In this document: one piece after another, positions 38,940 to 50,050 of the stretch
Layout: each line of letters begins with the position of its first letter
Numbering within the stretch: position 1 is the stretch's first letter
Origin: Colletes latitarsis
Taxonomy: Eukaryota; Arthropoda; Insecta; Hymenoptera; Colletidae
Direction of reading: 5' to 3'
Assembly: GCF_051014445.1 (NCBI RefSeq)
Contig: NW_027488367.1
Location: forward strand, 23,111,501 to 23,175,500
Length of the DNA: 64,000 nucleotides
The notes under the pieces: model-generated
What the model saw: the letters and a program-made list of their open reading frames with translations, nothing else
Told to the model about the DNA's origin: nothing
Databases searched by the model: none
Made by a program: the position numbers and the translations under genes

Positions 38940-41900
38940 AGGTTAGGTCTGGGATTTTTACTCATCAGACTCATACTTTCGCATTCTTCACATACTTGTT
39001 GAACGGATCCTGGGTTTTTTCTGGTTTGGATCACGTAGTAATGTGTGTCCACACTGAAACAATCAATTAAACCTGGTCTTGATAAATATTTTAGAGGATA
39101 ACGCATTTTAGGTCTGGGATATGTCTGGGATTTGCCCTCATCAGACTCATACTTTCGCACACTACACATACTCGTTGAACAGATCCTGGGTTTTTTCTGG
39201 TTTGGATCACGTAGTAATCTGGTACCACACTGAAACAGTCGATTAAACCAGGTTTCGATCAATATTTTTGAGGATAACGCATGTTAGCTCTAGGTTAGGC
39301 CTGGGGTCTTCACTCATCAGGCTCATACTTTCGCATTCTTCACATACTTGTTGAACGTATCCTGGGTTTTTTCTGGTTTGGATCACGTAGTAATGTGGGA
39401 CCACACTGAAACAGTCAATTAAACCTGGTTTCGATCAATATTTTAGAGGATAACACATGTTAGGTCTGGGATTGGTCTGGGATTTGACCTCATCAGACTC
39501 ACACTTTCGCACACTTCACATACTCGTTGAACAGATCCTGGGTATTTTCTGGTTTGGATCACGTAGTGATGTGGTACCACACTGAAACAGTCGATTAAAC
39601 CTGGTTGCGATCAATATTTTAGAGGATAACGCATGTTAGGTCTAGGTTAGCCATGGGATTTTCACTCATCAGACTCATACTTTCGCATTCTTCACATATT
39701 TGTTGAACGGATCTTGGGTTTTTTCTGGTGTGGATCACGTAGTAATGTGGTACCACGCTGAAACAATCAATTAAACCTGATCTTGATAAATATTTTAGAG
39801 GATAACGCATGTTAGGTCTGGGATAGGTCGGGGATTTGCCCTCATCGGCCTCATACTTTCGCACACTTCACATACTCGTTGAACAGATCCTGGGTTATTT
39901 TCTGGTTTGGATCACGTAGTAGTGTGGTACCACACTGAAACAGTCCATTGAACCTGGTCTGGATCAATATTTTAGAGAATAATACATGTTAGGTCTAGGT
40001 TCGGTCTGGGATTTGCTCTCATCAGGCTCATTCTTTCGCATATTTCTCATACTTGATGGCTAGATGCTGGGCTTTTTCTGGATTGCATCACGTAGTAATG
40101 AAGTACAACACTGAAACAGTCAATTAAACTTGGTTTCCATCAAGATCTTAAAGGACAACGCAAGTTAGGTCTGGGATAGGTCTTGGATTTGCCCTCATCA
40201 GGCTCATACTTTCACGTTTTTCACATACTTGTTGAACGGATCATGGGTTTTTTCTGGTTTGGATCACGTAGTAGTATGGTACCACACTGAAACAGTCCAT
40301 TGAACCTGGTTTGGATCAATATTTTAGAGGATAACGCAAGTTAAGTCTGGGATTGGTCTGGGATTTGACCTCATCAGACTCACACTTTCGCACACTTCAC
40401 ATACTCGTTGAACAGATCCTGGGTATTTTCTGGTTTGGATCACGTAGTGATGTGGTACCACACTGAAACAGTCGATTAAACCTGGTTGCGATCAATATTT
40501 TAGAGGATAACGCACGTTAGGTCTAGGTTAGCCCTGGGATTTTCACTCATCACACTCATACTTTCGCATATTTCTCATACTTCATGGCTAGATCCTGGGC
40601 TGTTTCTGGATTATATCACGTAGTAATTTGGTACCACACTGAAACAGTCAATTAAACCAGGTTTCGATCAATATTTTTGAGGATAACGCATGTTAGGTCT
40701 TGGTTATGTTTGGGATTTTCACTCATCAGACTCATACTTTCGCATTCTTCACATACTTGTTGAACGGATCATGGGTTTTTTCTGGTTTGGATCACGTAGT
40801 AATGTGGGACCACACTGAAACAATCAATTAAACCTGGTCTTGATAAATATTTTAGAGGATAACGCATGTTAGGTCTGGGATAGGTCTAGGATTTGCCCTC
40901 ATCAGGCTCATACTTTCGCATATTTCTCATACTTCATGGCTAGATCCTGGGCTATTTCTGGATTGGATCACGTAGTAATGTGGTACCACACTGAAACAGT
41001 CAACTAAACCTGGTCTTGATAAATATTTTAGAGGATAACGCATGTTAGGTCTGGGTAAGGTCTAGGATTTGCCCTCGTCAGGATCATACTTTCGCATATT
41101 TCTCATACTTCATGGCTAGATCCTGGGCTATTTCTGGATTAGATCACGTAGTAATGTGGTACCACACTGAAACAGTCAATTAAACTTGGTTTCCATCAAT
41201 ATCTTAAAGGACAACGCAAGTTAGGTCTGGGATAGGTCTTGGATTTGCCCTCATCAGGCTCATACTTTCGCGTTTTTCACATACTTTTTGAACAGATCCT
41301 GGGTTTTTTCTGGTTTGGATCACGTAGTAGTATGGTACCACACTGAAACAGTCCATTGAACCTGGTTTGGATCAATATTTTAGAGGATAACGCATGTTAG
41401 GTCTAGGTTAGGTCTGGGATTTGCCCTCATCAGGCTCATACTTTCGCATATCTCTCATACTTCATGGCTAGATCCTGGGCTGTTTCTGGATTGTATCACA
41501 TAGTAATGTGGTACCACGCTGAAACAGTCGATTAAACCTGGTTTCGATCAATATTTTTGAGGATAACGCATGTTAGGTCTTGGTTAGGTCTGGGATTTTC
41601 ACTCATCAGACTCATACTTTCGCATATTTCTCATACTTCATGGCTAGATCCTGGGCTGTTTCTGGACTGTATCACGTAGTAATTTGGTACCACACTGAAA
41701 CAGTCCATTGAACCTGGTTTGGATCAATATTTTAGAGGATAACGCATGTTAGGTCTAGGTTAGGTCTGGGATTTTCACTCATCAGACTCATACTTTCGCA
41801 TTCTTCACATACTTGTTGAACGGATGCTGGGTTTTTTCTGGTTTGGATCACGTAGTAATGTGGTACCACACTGAAACAGTCGATTAAACCTGGTTTCGAT

Positions 41901-42166
41901 CAATATTTTAGAGGATAACGCAAGTTAAGTCTGGGATTGGTCTGGGATTTGACCTCATCAGACTCACACTTTCGCACACTTCACATACTCGTTGAACAGA
42001 TCCTGGGTATTTTCTGGTTTGGATCACGTAGTGATGTGGTACCACACTGAAACAGTCGATTAAACCAGGTTTCGATCAATATTTTAGAGGATAACGCATG
42101 TTAGGTCTAGGTTAGGCCTGGGATTTTCACTCTTCAGGCTCATACTTTCGCATTCTTCACATACTT
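38940..42166. repeat. Segment E, copy 1 (interrupted by the retrotransposon)
   Basis: About 38.97-40.5 kb matches 50.58-52.1 kb at offset 11609. After one monomer present only here, the match continues at offset 11433 (for example 41041 to 52474). It also matches 47.4-49.55 kb at offset 7911 and then 7383. The match to the 49-kb copy continues beyond the retrotransposon to about 43.5 kb. Confidence 0.82.
42152..42166. repeat. Target-site duplication, left copy (3' side of the element)
   Basis: ATTCTTCACATACTT, at the end of the left satellite arm directly before the T run. It is identical to 43018-43032. The last two T cannot be assigned between target and tail, so the length is 13-15 bp. 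The same 15 bases occur in many uninterrupted monomers. Confidence 0.93.
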
Positions 42167-42190
42167 TTTTTTTTTTTTTTTTTTTTTTTT
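42165..42190 (-). other. Poly(A) tail of the retrotransposon (T run on plus strand)
   Basis: There are 26 consecutive T on the plus strand between satellite (CACATAC) and the GC-rich element. The first one or two T also belong to the target-site duplication, so the true tail is 24-26 A. No interruptions are seen, which fits a young insertion or slippage maintenance. Confidence 0.95.
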
Positions 42191-42706
42191 GTCGTGGGGA
42201 AAATCTTCGAAAGACTCCCTCCCACCTCCTTGGGGAGAGGTGGGAGGGGTGTGTGGGATTCCCCGCGCCCGTACAACGACAGGCGCGGGACCTACCCACT
42301 AAAAACCCCACGGTGACCCTTCGGCACGCTTTGGGAGGATACCGGGAATCGCTCGAAGCATTCTTCCGGTATCCTCCCCGTGCCCGCGCTTTCGCGCCCA
42401 TCCCCCGGGGGGACAATCGGTCCCCCCAGTAGACACACTGCCTCATAGCGGCGGGACGGGGCCACTCCATCCCGCCGCTATCCGTCCCGGGGCCGCGTTT
42501 AGTGGCGGCTGCGAGCCCCAACACGCAACCGCCCGCGACCCCGTTTCCACCCCTCGGCGGCCGGGCGTTCATGGCCGCACCAGACCGCCGAGGGTGCCTC
42601 CCCTTGCGTCGGACCGGTAGGGGGAGGCACTTCTACCCCCAACCGGTCCGACCCGGCGCCGCCTGGCGGGAGGAGGGTCCCCTCAGGACCCCCCTCCCAG
42701 CCTAGG
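42191..42706 (-). other. Retrotransposon 3' UTR, GC-rich and hairpin-dense
   Basis: This sequence lies between the ORF stop and the poly(A) tail. It has no convincing ORF: the apparent open frames on both strands are GC-driven and one reads through the poly(A) as a lysine run. It contains at least eight inverted repeats: 42217-42228/42237-42248 (12 bp), 42262-42269/42282-42289 (8), 42333-42345/42366-42378 (13), 42407-42414/42420-42427 (8), 42446-42456/42470-42480 (11), 42551-42560/42585-42594 (10), 42608-42624/42636-42652 (17 with one mismatch) and 42668-42680/42686-42698 (13 with one mismatch). In LINEs the 3' end is commonly the region recognised by the element's own reverse transcriptase, so a structured RNA here is plausible. 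Confidence 0.8.
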
Positions 42707-42774
42707 TCATCCGCCACGCCGAGGCGGCCGCCCGCGACGCCTCACGACCGCGCGACGACCTCGGGCCACCGCAC

Positions 42775-42811
42775 GAGCGCGAGCTTCAGCGCGCCGCTGA
42801 AGCTCGCGCTC
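42775..42811. repeat. 17-bp perfect inverted repeat with 3-nt loop inside the ORF remnant
   Basis: The arms are 42775-42791 and 42795-42811 with the loop CGC. On the minus strand it encodes the segment ERELQRRAEARA near the C-terminus. A 17-bp perfect stem is far beyond chance for 850 bp, even at high GC. It is the strongest single hairpin in the window. Confidence 0.9.
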
Positions 42812-42820
42812 CCTCCCCGC

Positions 42821-43003
42821 GGCCTCCTTCTGCAACATTACGTTCTCGCAGAAGGAGGCCACGGCCCTCCACTTCTCCTCGCTGCCGAGCATGGCGCGCA
42901 CCACGCCCGGCAGCGAGACATCCCGCCCGACGACGCCGACCAGGACACGGCGCTCCCCCTCCCACGCGGGGCATACCTCCAGGGTATGATCCGCCGTGTC
43001 CTG
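42821..43003. repeat. Three further inverted repeats inside the ORF remnant
   Basis: The pairs are 42821-42833/42848-42860 (13 bp, 14-nt loop), 42878-42887/42908-42917 (10 bp, 20-nt loop) and 42941-42952/42992-43003 (12 bp). The last encloses a small 6-bp hairpin at 42972-42977/42983-42988. All are perfect in this copy and lie in protein-coding sequence, so both strands of each stem are constrained by the codons they encode. Confidence 0.85.
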
Positions 43004-43017
43004 CTCAGCGTCGCAGT

Positions 43018-43032
43018 ATTCTTCACATACTT
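43018..43032. repeat. Target-site duplication, right copy (5' side of the element)
   Basis: ATTCTTCACATACTT, directly after the truncated 5' end of the element (GTCGCAGT on the plus strand). It continues without a break into the satellite GTTGAACGGATCC. Joining 42166 to 43033 restores a normal monomer in phase. Confidence 0.93.
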
Positions 43033-46000
43033 GTTGAACGGATCCTGGGTTTTTTCTGGTTTGGATAACGTAGTAATGTGGGACCACACTGAAACAGTCA
43101 ATTAAACCTGGTTTCGATCAATATTTTAGAGAATAATTCATGTTAGGTCTAGGTTAGGTCTGGGATTTGCTCTCATCAGGCTCATTCTTTCGCATATTTC
43201 TCATACTTGATGGCTAGATCCTGGGCTTTTTCTGGATTGCATCACGTAGTAATGAAGTACAACACTGAAACAGTCAATTAAACCTAGTTTCCATCAATAT
43301 CTTAGAGGACAACGCACGTTAGGTCTGGGATAGGTCTGGGATCTGCCCTCATCAGGCTCATACTTTCGCGTTTTTCACATACTTGTTGAACAGATCCTGG
43401 GTTTTTTCTGGTTTGTATCACGTAGTAGTGTGGTACCACACTGAAAGAGCCCATTAAAACTGGTTTGGATCAATAATTTAGAGTATAACGCATGTTAGAT
43501 CTAGGTTAGCCCTGGGATTTTCACTCATCAGACTCATACTTTCGCACACTTCACATACTCGTTGAACAGATCCTGCGTTATTTTCTGGTTTGGATCACAT
43601 AGTAATGTGGTACCACACTGAAACAGTCGATTAAACCAGGTTTCGATCAATATTTTAGAGAATAATTCATGTGATGTCTAGGTTAGGTCTGGGATTTGCT
43701 CTCATCAGGCTCATTCTTTCGCATATTTCTCATACATGTTGAACAGATCCTGGGTTTTTTCTGGATTGGATCACTTAGTAATGTGGGACCACACTGAAAC
43801 AATCAATTAAACCTGGTTTCGATCAATATTTTTGAGGATAACGCATGTTAGGTCTTGGTTAGGTTTGGGATTTTCACTCATCAGACTCATACTTTCGCAT
43901 TCTTCACATACTTGTTGAACGGATCATGGGTTTTTTCTGGTTTGGATCACGTAGTAATGTGGGACCACACTGAAACAATCAATTAAACCTGGTCTTGATA
44001 AATATTTTAGAGGATAACGCATGTTAGGCCTGGGATAGGTCTAGCATTTGCCCTCATCAGGCTCATACTTTCGCATATTTCTCATACTTCATGGCTAGAT
44101 CCTGGGCTATTTCTGGATTAGATCACGAAGTAATGTGGTACCACACTGAAACAGTCAATTAAACTTGGTTTCCATCAATATCTTAAAGGAAAACGCAAGT
44201 TAGGTCTGGGATAGGTCTTGGATTTGCCCTCATCAGGCTCATACTTTCGCGTTTTTCACATACTTTTTGAACAGATCCTGGGTTTTTTCTGGTTTGGATC
44301 ACGTAGTAGTATGGTACCACACTGAAACAGTCCATTGAACCTGGTTTGGATCAATATTTTAGAGGATAACACATGTTAGGTCTAGGTTAGGTCTGGGATT
44401 TTCACTCATCAGACTCATACTTTCGCATTCTTCACATACTTGTTGAACGGATCCTGGGTTTTTTCTGGTTTGGATCACGTAGTAATGTGGTACCACACTG
44501 AAACAGTCGATTAAACCTGGTTTCGATCAATATTTTAGAGGATAACGCAAGTTAAGTCTGGGATTGGTCTGGGATTTGACCTCATCAGACTCACACTTTC
44601 GCACACTTCACATACTCGTTGAACAGATCCTGGGTATTTTCTGGTTTGGATCACGTAGTGATGTGGTACCACACTGAAACAGTCGATTAAACCAGGTTTC
44701 GATCAATATTCTTGAGGATAACGCATGTTAGGTCTAGGTAAGGCCTGGGATTTTCACTCATCAGACTCATTCTTTCGCATTCTTCACATACCTGTTGAAC
44801 GGATCCTGGGTTTTTTCTGGTTTGGATCACGTAGTAATGTGGGACCACACTGAAACAATCAATTAAACCTGGTCTTGATAAATATTTTAGAGGATAACGC
44901 AAGTTAGGTACTAGGTTAGGCCTGGGATTTGCCCTCATCAGGGTCATACTTTCGCAGTTTAACATGCATGTTGACCTGATCGAGGGTTTTTTCTGCTTTG
45001 GATCACGTAATAAAGTGGTGCCGCAACTAAAACAGTCAATTAAACCTGGTTTCGACCATTATTTTAGAGGATAACGCAAGTCAGGTCTGGGATAGGTCTG
45101 GGATTAGCCCTCATCAGACTCATACTTTCGCACACTTCACATACTCGTTGACAAGATCCTGGGTTTTTTTCTGGTTTGGATCACGTAGTAATGTGGTACC
45201 ACACTGAAACAGTCGATTGAACCTGGTTTCGATTAATATTTTAGAGAATAATTCATGTTAGGTCTAGGTAAGGTCTGGGATTTGCTCTCATCAGGCTCAT
45301 TCTTTCGCATATTTCTCATACTTGATGTCTAGATCCTGGGCTTTTTCTGGATTGCATCACGTAGTAATGAAGTACAACACTGAAACAGTCAATTAAACCT
45401 AGTTTCCATCAATATTTTACACGACAACGCATGTTAGGTCTAGGTTAGGCCTGGGATTTGCCCTCATCAGGGTCATACTTTCGCAGTTTTAACATACATG
45501 TTGACCTGATCGAGGGTTTTTTCCGCTTTGGATCACGTAGTAAAGTGGTACCACACTGAAGCAGTCCATTAAACCCGGTTTGGATCAATATTTTAGAGGA
45601 TAACGCATGTTAGGTTTGGGTTAGGTCTTGGATTTGCCCTCATCAGGCTCATACTTTCGCATATTTCTCATACTTCATGGCTAGATCCTGGGCTTTTCCT
45701 GGATTGCATCACGTAGTAATGAAGTACAACACTGAAACAGTCAATTAAACCTGGTTTCCATCAATATTTTAGAGGATAACGCATGTTAGGTTTGGGTTAG
45801 GTCTAGGATTTGCCCTCATCAGGCTCATACTTTCGCATATTTCTCATACTTCATGGCTAGATCCTGGGCTTTTTCTGGATTGTATCACGTAGTAATGTGG
45901 TACCACGCTGAAACAGTCAATTAAACCTGGTTTCGATCAATATTTTAGAGGATAACGCAAGTTAGGTCTGGGATAGGTCTGGGATTCGCCCTCACCAGGC

Positions 46001-47394
46001 TCATACTTTCGCATTCTTCACATACTTGTTGAACGGATCCTGGGCTTTTTCTGGATTGCATCACGTAGTAATGAAGTACAACACTGAAACAGTCAATTAA
46101 ACCTGGTCTGGATAAATATTTTAGAGGATAACGCATCTTAGGTCTGTGTTAGGTGTAAGATTTGCCCTCCTCAGGCTCACAGTTTCGCGTTTTTCGCATA
46201 CTTGTTGAACAGATCCTGGGTTTTCTCTGGTTTGGATCACGAAGTAGTGAGGTACCACACTGAAACAGTCCATTAAACCTGGTTTCGCTCAATATCTTAG
46301 AAGATAACGCATGTTAGGTCTAGGTTAGGCCTGGGATTTGCCCACATCAGGGTCATACTTTCGCAGTTTTAACATGCATGTTGACCTGATCGAGGGTTTT
46401 TTCTGCTTTGGATCACGTAGTAAAGTGGTACTACACTAAAACAGTCAATTAAACCTGGTTTCGATCAATATTTTAGAGGATAACGCAAGTTAGGCCTGGG
46501 ACAGGTCTAGGATTTGCCCTCATCAGGCTCATTCTTTCGCATATTTCTCATACTTCATGGCTGGATCCTGGACTATTACTGGTTTGGATCACGTAGTAAT
46601 GTGGTACCACACTGAAACAGTCAATTAAACCTGGTTTCCATCAATATTTTACACGACAACGCATGTTAGGTCTAGGTTAGGCCTGGGATTTGCCCACATC
46701 AGGGTCATACTTTCGCAGTTTTAACATGCATGTTGACCTGATCGAGGGTTTTTTCTGCTTTGGATCACGTAGTAAAGTGGTACTACACTAAAACAGTCAA
46801 TTAAACCTGGTTTCGATCAATATTTTAGAGAATAATTCATGTTAGGTCTGGGTTAGGTCTGGGATTTGCTCTCATCAGGCTCATACTTTCGCATATTTCT
46901 TATACTTCATGGATAGATCCTGGGCTATGTTCTGGTTTGGATCACGTAGTAATGTGGGACCACACTGAAGCAATCAATTAAACCTGGTCTTGATAAATAT
47001 TTTAGAGGATAACGCATGTTAGGTCTGGGATAGGTCGGGGATTTGCCCTCATCAGCCTCATACTTTCGCACACTTCACATACTCGTTGAACAGATCCTGG
47101 GTTCTTTCTGGTTCCGATCACGTAGTAATGTGGAACCACACTGAAACAATCAATTAAACCTGGTTTCGATCAATATTTTAGAGAATAATTCATGTTAGGT
47201 CTAGGTTAGGCCTGGGATTTGCTCTCATCAGGGTCATACTTTCGCAGTTTTAACATACATGTTGACCTGATCGAAAGTTTTTTCTGCTTTGGATCACGAA
47301 GTAAAGTGGTACCACACTGAAACAGTCCATTAAACCTGGTTTGGATCAATATTTTTGAGGATAACGCATGTTAGGTCTAGGTTAGGCCGGGGAA

Positions 47395-50050
47395 TTTCAC
47401 TCATCAGACTCACACTTTCGCACACTTCACATACTCGTTGAACAGATCCTGGGTATTTTCTGGTTTGGATCACGTAGTGATGTGGTACCACACTGAAACA
47501 GTCGATTAAACCTGGTTGCGATCAATATTTTAGAGGATAACGCATGTTAGGTCTAGGTTAGCCCTGGGATTTTCACTCATCAGACTCATACTTTCGCATT
47601 CTTCACATATTTGTTGAACGGATCTTGGGTTTTTTCTGGTGTGGATCACGTAGTAATGTGGTACCACGCTGAAACAATCAATTAAACCTGATCTTGATAA
47701 ATATTTTAGAGGATAACGCATGTTAGGTCTGGGATAGGTCGGGGATTTGCCCTCATCGGCCTCATACTTTCGCACACTTCACATACTCGTTGAACAGATC
47801 CTGGGTTATTTTCTGGTTTGGATCACGTAGTAGTGTGGTACCACACTGAAACAGTCCATTGAACCTGGTCTGGATCAATATTTTAGAGAATAGTACATGT
47901 TAGGTCTAGGTTCGGTCTGGGATTTGCTCTCATCAGGCTCATTCTTTCGCATATTTCTCATACTTGATGGCTAGATGCTGGGCTTTTTCTGGATTGCATC
48001 ACGTAGTAATGAAGTACAACACTGAAACAGTCAATTAAACTTGGTTTCCATCAAGATCTTAAAGGACAACGCAAGTTAGGTCTGGGATAGGTCTTGGATT
48101 TGCCCTCATCAGGCTCATACTTTCGCATTCTTCACATACTTGTTGAACGGATCATGGGTTTTTTCTGGTTTGGATCACGTAGTAATGTGGGACCACACTG
48201 AAACAATCAATTAAACCTGGTCTTGATAAATATTTTAGAGGATAACGCATGTTAGGTCTGGGATAGGTCTAGGATTTGCCCTCATCAGGCTCATACTTTC
48301 GCATATTTCTCATACTTCATGGCTAGATCCTGGGCTATTTCTGGATTGGATCACGTAGTAATGTGGTACCACACTGAAACAGTCAACTAAACCTGGTCTT
48401 GATAAATATTTTAGAGGATAACGCATGTTAGGTCTGGGTAAGGTCTAGGATTTGCCCTCGTCAGGATCATACTTTCGCATATTTCTCATACTTCATGGCT
48501 AGATCCTGGGCTATTTCTGGATTAGATCACGTAGTAATGTGGTGCCACACTGAAACAGTCAATTAAACTTGGTTTCCATCAATATCTTAAAGGACAACGC
48601 AAGTTAGGTCTGGGATAGGTCTTGGATTTGCCCTCATCAGGCTCATACTTTCGCGTTTTTCACATACTTTTTGAACAGATCCTGGGTTTTTTCTGGTTTG
48701 GATCACGTAGTAGTATGTTACCACACTGAAACAGTCCATTGAACCTGGTTTGGATCAATATTTTAGAGGATAACGCATGTTAGGTCTAGGTTAGGTCTGG
48801 GATTTGCCCTCATCAGGCTCATACTTTCGCATATCTCTCATACTTCATGGCTAGATCCTGGGCTGTTTCTGGATTGTATCACATAGTAATGTGGTACCAC
48901 GCTGAAACAGTCGATTAAACCTGGTTTCGATCAATATTTTTGAGGATAACGCATGTTAGGTCTTGGTTAGGTCTGGGATTTTCACTCATCAGACTCATAC
49001 TTTCGCATATTTCTCATACTTCATGGCTAGATCCTGGGCTGTTTCTGGACTGTATCACGTAGTAATTTGGTACCACACTGAAACAGTCCATTGAACCTGG
49101 TTTGGATCAATATTTTAGAGGATAACGCATGTTAGGTCTAGGTTAGGTCTGGGATTTTCACTCATCAGACTCATACTTTCGCATTCTTCACATACTTGTT
49201 GAACGGATGCTGGGTTTTTTCTGGTTTGGATCACGTAGTATTGTGGTACCACACTGAAACAGTCGATTAAACCTGGTTTCGATCAATATATTAGAGGATG
49301 ACGCAAGTTAAGTCTGGGATTGGTCTGGGATTTGACCTCATCAGACTCACACTTTCGCACACTTCACATACTCGTTGAACAGATCCTGGGTATTTTCTGG
49401 TTTGGATCACGTAGTGATGTGGTACCACACTGAAACAGTCGATTGAACCAGGTTTCGATCAATATTTTAGAGGATAACGCATGTTAGGTCTAGGTTAGGC
49501 CTGGGATTTTCACTCGTCAGGCTCATACTTTCGCATTCTTCACATACTTGTTGAACGGATCCTGGGTTTTTTCTGGTTTGGATAACGTAGTAATGTGGGA
49601 CCACACTGAAACAGTCAATTAAACCTGGTTTCGATCAATATTTTAGAGAATAATTCATGTTAGGTCTAGGTTAGGTCTGGGATTTGCTCTCATCAGGCTC
49701 ATTCTTTCGCATATTTCTCATACTTGATGGCTCGATCCTGGGCTTTTTCTGGATTGCATCACGTAGTAATGAAGTACAACACTGAAACAGTCAATTAAAC
49801 CTAGTTTCCATCAATATCTTAGAGGACAACGCAAGTTAGGTCTGGGATAGGTCTGGGATTTGCCCTCATCAGGCTCATACTTTCGCGTTTTTCACATACT
49901 TGTTGAACAGATCCTGGGTTTTTTCTGGTTTGTATCACGTAGTAGTGTGGTACCACACTGAAAGAGCCCATTAAAACTGGTTTGGATCAATAATTTAGAG
50001 TATAACGCATGTTAGATCTAGGTTAGCCCTGGGATTTTCACTCATCAGAC
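47395..50050. repeat. Segment E, copy 2
   Basis: It matches segment E copy 1 (offset 7911, then 7383 after a three-monomer loss near 48.1 kb) and copy 3 (offset 3698, then 4050). It includes the empty site described at 49478-50030. Confidence 0.82.
49478..50030. repeat. Paralogous segment with the empty insertion site
   Basis: This segment matches 42095-42166 joined to 43033-43515 nearly base for base. Both include the rare GTTTGGATAACGTAG form of the normally GGATCACGTAG segment. The single uninterrupted copy of the target sequence is at 49535-49549. The offset to the left flank is 7383 and to the right flank 6517. The difference of 866 equals the 851-bp element plus the 15-bp duplication. 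Differences seen are few: CTCTTCAGG against CTCGTCAGG, GCTAGATCC against GCTCGATCC, CGCACG against CGCAAG, and GGGATCTG against GGGATTTG. Confidence 0.9.

Larger units (their letters stand above)
1..42166. repeat. Satellite DNA array, left arm (about 176-bp monomer, about 239 copies)
   Basis: The whole stretch is head-to-tail copies of one monomer of 174-178 bp, all in the same orientation and without spacers. Monomer starts, marked by GGATAACGC or variants (GGACAACGC, GAATAATTC, GGATCACGC), fall at 1, 177, 353, 530 and so on. Small length changes come mostly from T-run variation in the CCTGGGTTTTTT segment and from 1-2 base indels, such as TTCTTCATACTT for TTCTTCACATACTT near 2357. Base composition is moderately AT-rich and even throughout. 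No gene, RNA gene or other element was seen in it. Uniform orientation, near-identical distant copies and lack of coding structure are the marks of satellite DNA homogenised by unequal exchange. A centromeric or pericentromeric location is inference. Confidence 0.97.
42167..43017 (-). mobile_element. 5'-truncated non-LTR (LINE) retrotransposon fragment, probably R1-type
   Basis: An 851-bp GC-rich block interrupts the AT-richer satellite. On the minus strand it reads, in order: the C-terminal 103 codons of an ORF, a stop at 42709-42707, a 3' UTR of about 516 bp and a poly(A) tail. It is bounded by a perfect 15-bp direct repeat (42152-42166 and 43018-43032) that is ordinary satellite sequence, so it is a target-site duplication. 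Together, 5' truncation, poly(A) and the duplication are the signature of target-primed reverse transcription. The protein segment carries a CCHC-like C-terminal motif remnant and a following conserved block that I associate with R1-type insect elements. The clade call rests on memory of the family and is less certain than the LINE call. The open frame, pure tail and exact duplication suggest a recent insertion. Confidence 0.92.
42707..43017 (-). pseudogene. C-terminal remnant of LINE ORF2 (reverse transcriptase polyprotein)
   Basis: This is the end of a LINE ORF2 polyprotein, beyond the reverse transcriptase domain, all of which has been lost. The 103 codons are open and end in TGA. The fragment starts YCDAEQDTADHTLEVCPAW. 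C2, H11 and C16 (fragment numbering) fit the last three positions of a C-x2-C-x8-H-x4-C knuckle. The first cysteine would lie just beyond the truncation. Next come a hydrophobic segment (RRVLVGVVGRDVSLPGVV), the stretch AMLGSEEKWRAVASFCENVM, and a Lys/Glu- then Arg-rich tail ending RGRPPRRGG. No frameshift or internal stop is seen. The frame also stays open upstream into satellite to an ATG at 43087-43085, giving a chimeric 126-residue ORF. That start belongs to the satellite, so I treat the reading frame as a dead remnant. The fragment alone has no catalytic residues and is not expected to be functional. Confidence 0.85.

Noticed and set aside
1..42166. CRISPR-like repeat/spacer array
   Set aside because: The repeats are contiguous 176-bp units with no unique spacers, and the context is eukaryotic.
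42165..42190. T run as a simple microsatellite or Pol III terminator
   Set aside because: Its position between the target-site duplication and the 3' UTR of a minus-strand LINE fragment identifies it as the poly(A) tail.
42084..42572. Minus-strand ORF of 162 residues
   Set aside because: It reads through the 3' UTR, translates the poly(A) as a lysine run and ends in satellite; it crosses the insertion boundary and is not a gene.
42499..42717. Overlapping plus- and minus-strand ORFs of 67 and 72 residues in the GC-rich block
   Set aside because: Stop codons are rare at high GC; no recognisable motif; they lie in the retrotransposon UTR.
42786..43101. Two other minus-strand ORFs (62 and 87 residues) over the element
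   Set aside because: They are alternative frames of the LINE C-terminal coding segment, whose correct frame is shown by the HTLEVCPAW and FCENVM motifs.
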